DNA from: an uncultured Rubritalea sp.
GTDB taxonomy: Bacteria > Verrucomicrobiota > Verrucomicrobiia > Verrucomicrobiales > Akkermansiaceae
Length of the DNA: 5,934 bases
Assembly: GCA_937951395.1 (NCBI GenBank)
Contig: CALFBV010000161.1
Coordinates: 1-5,934 of the forward strand
Reading direction: 5' to 3'
The notes beneath the pieces were generated by a model. That model saw nothing but the letters and a program-made list of their open reading frames with translations, did no database searches and had not been told where the DNA came from. Positions within the stretch are counted from its first letter, which is position 1. Each line of letters begins with the position of its first letter. Both the position numbers and the translations under genes were made by a program. Positions 5,201 to 5,934 of this stretch are shown one piece after another.

Positions 5201-5934
5201 TTAGCTTTTGTAGATACTCTTATAGTACTCATCTGCCATACGGTCAGAATCGAAAAATGGCACAACATCGTTCATGCTGTTGAGCACTACGTCCCACCAA
5301 GCATCTTTATTTCTATAATACATAGGCAGAACTTCTGTGTCCATGAGCTGGTGAAATCCTAGCAGATCATGCTGGTCTCTTGCTTCTGGAGAGAGGTTCA
5401 GATCAGCCTCTGGAATGAGGAATGAATTGTGTCCTGATTTAGCAAACTCACATACCCAGCCATCATAGGTGGAAATATTTACGCTACCATTCATTGCAGC
5501 AGTCATGCCAGATGTTCCAGATGCCTCCTGAGTTACAATAGGGTTGTTCAACCACAGGTCTGATCCGTCTTTCATGAGTCTAGATAACTCTAACTCATAA
5601 CCAACAAGAACTGCTGCATTAGCAAACTCTTTAGTAAGGTCACAGAGAGCATTGAACTCTTCGATCGCATCATAATCCTTAGGATAAGGCTTACCTCCCC
5701 AGATAATCTGCACTGGCTTATTCGTGCGCTCCAGCATCTGACCAAACCTCTCTAGATCTCTAGAAACGAGGTTAGCACGCTTGTATCCAGCGAACCTACG
5801 CGCCCATACGATAGTGAGGACCTCTGGGTCGAACAAGCGTCCAGTCTGGTTAGCTACTTCCTTACATAGCTTCTCTTTGAGACGACGTTTACGAGCAGCT
5901 AAAGCCACTTTATCATTGGCTACTCTTGCTTCAT
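5201..5934 (-). CDS. Alpha-glucan phosphorylase-like GT35 protein, C-terminal part (5' truncated), PLP lysine replaced by Thr
   Basis: The frame is open to the right edge, so only about 243 C-terminal residues are seen and the GTG at 5906-5908 is internal. The fragment fits the second Rossmann domain of the short bacterial/archaeal alpha-glucan phosphorylases (GT35, GT-B fold), which release glucose 1-phosphate from storage glucan. Visible motifs are TIVWARRFAGYKRANL (Arg-Arg and Lys-Arg at 5777-5800, aligned with the KRIHEYKR phosphate-site motif of muscle phosphorylase), IIWGGKPYPKD, DGSDLWLNNP, QEASGTSGM and NGSVNISTYDGWVCEFA. In classical phosphorylases EASGTxxM is followed by the Lys that forms the Schiff base with pyridoxal phosphate. 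Here that codon (5501-5503) is ACT, threonine. The rest of the motif is intact and the frame is clean to a normal end, so decay is unlikely. The family is firm, but phosphorylase activity is uncertain. A PLP-free glycosyltransferase, perhaps synthase-like, is the alternative. Confidence 0.88.
   Translation of the reverse strand, partial: EARVANDKVALAARKRRLKEKLCKEVANQTGRLFDPEVLTIVWARRFAGYKRANLVSRDLERFGQMLERTNKPVQIIWGGKPYPKDYDAIEEFNALCDLTKEFANAAVLVGYELELSRLMKDGSDLWLNNPIVTQEASGTSGMTAAMNGSVNISTYDGWVCEFAKSGHNSFLIPEADLNLSPEARDQHDLLGFHQLMDTEVLPMYYRNKDAWWDVVLNSMNDVVPFFDSDRMADEYYKSIYKS

Overview
The window reads as ordinary chromosomal, mostly housekeeping DNA from a free-living bacterium, probably of the Planctomycetes-Verrucomicrobia-Chlamydiae group, with Verrucomicrobiota the best guess. 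The placement rests on three things: a membrane protein opening with an MJ0042-like zinc ribbon (common in PVC bacteria), an oxidoreductase subfamily often seen there, and the lack of recognisable Shine-Dalgarno sequences ahead of every visible start. It is an inference. No transposase, integrase, phage gene, CRISPR array or clear sign of recent transfer was seen.

Layout. Positions 1-208 hold the 3' end of a MutT-type NUDIX hydrolase on the + strand, which overlaps by one base (TAATG) a HAD phosphatase of the phosphoserine phosphatase type (208-855). The 3-dehydroquinate synthase gene aroB (860-1945, minus strand) converges on it with a 4-base gap. A 169-base divergent intergenic region (1946-2114) separates aroB from a 532-residue protein of unknown function (2115-3713, +) with a zinc ribbon, three membrane segments and a long extracytoplasmic part ending in HEAT-like helices. 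A tRNA-Leu(UAA) gene (3775-3858, +) follows, flanked by short AT-rich inverted repeats. Next is a Gfo/Idh/MocA-family NAD(P)-dependent oxidoreductase (3932-5191, +). It converges, with 9 bases between stop codons, on the C-terminal part of an alpha-glucan phosphorylase-like enzyme (5201-5934, minus strand) that runs off the right edge.

How the genes relate. Only the NUDIX/phosphatase pair looks like an operon. The others are separate units: serine synthesis or a related phosphatase step, aromatic amino acid synthesis, tRNA supply, sugar-type oxidation and storage glucan metabolism. I see no defence, secretion or biosynthetic cluster linking them. No stretch over 300 bases lacks a gene.

The most notable point is in the glucan phosphorylase-like protein. 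The position where phosphorylases carry the lysine that binds pyridoxal phosphate reads threonine, while the rest of that motif and the upstream Arg/Lys motif are intact. Secondary points are a five-cysteine pattern in the oxidoreductase, the uncharacterised zinc-ribbon membrane protein, and start sites without Shine-Dalgarno sequences.
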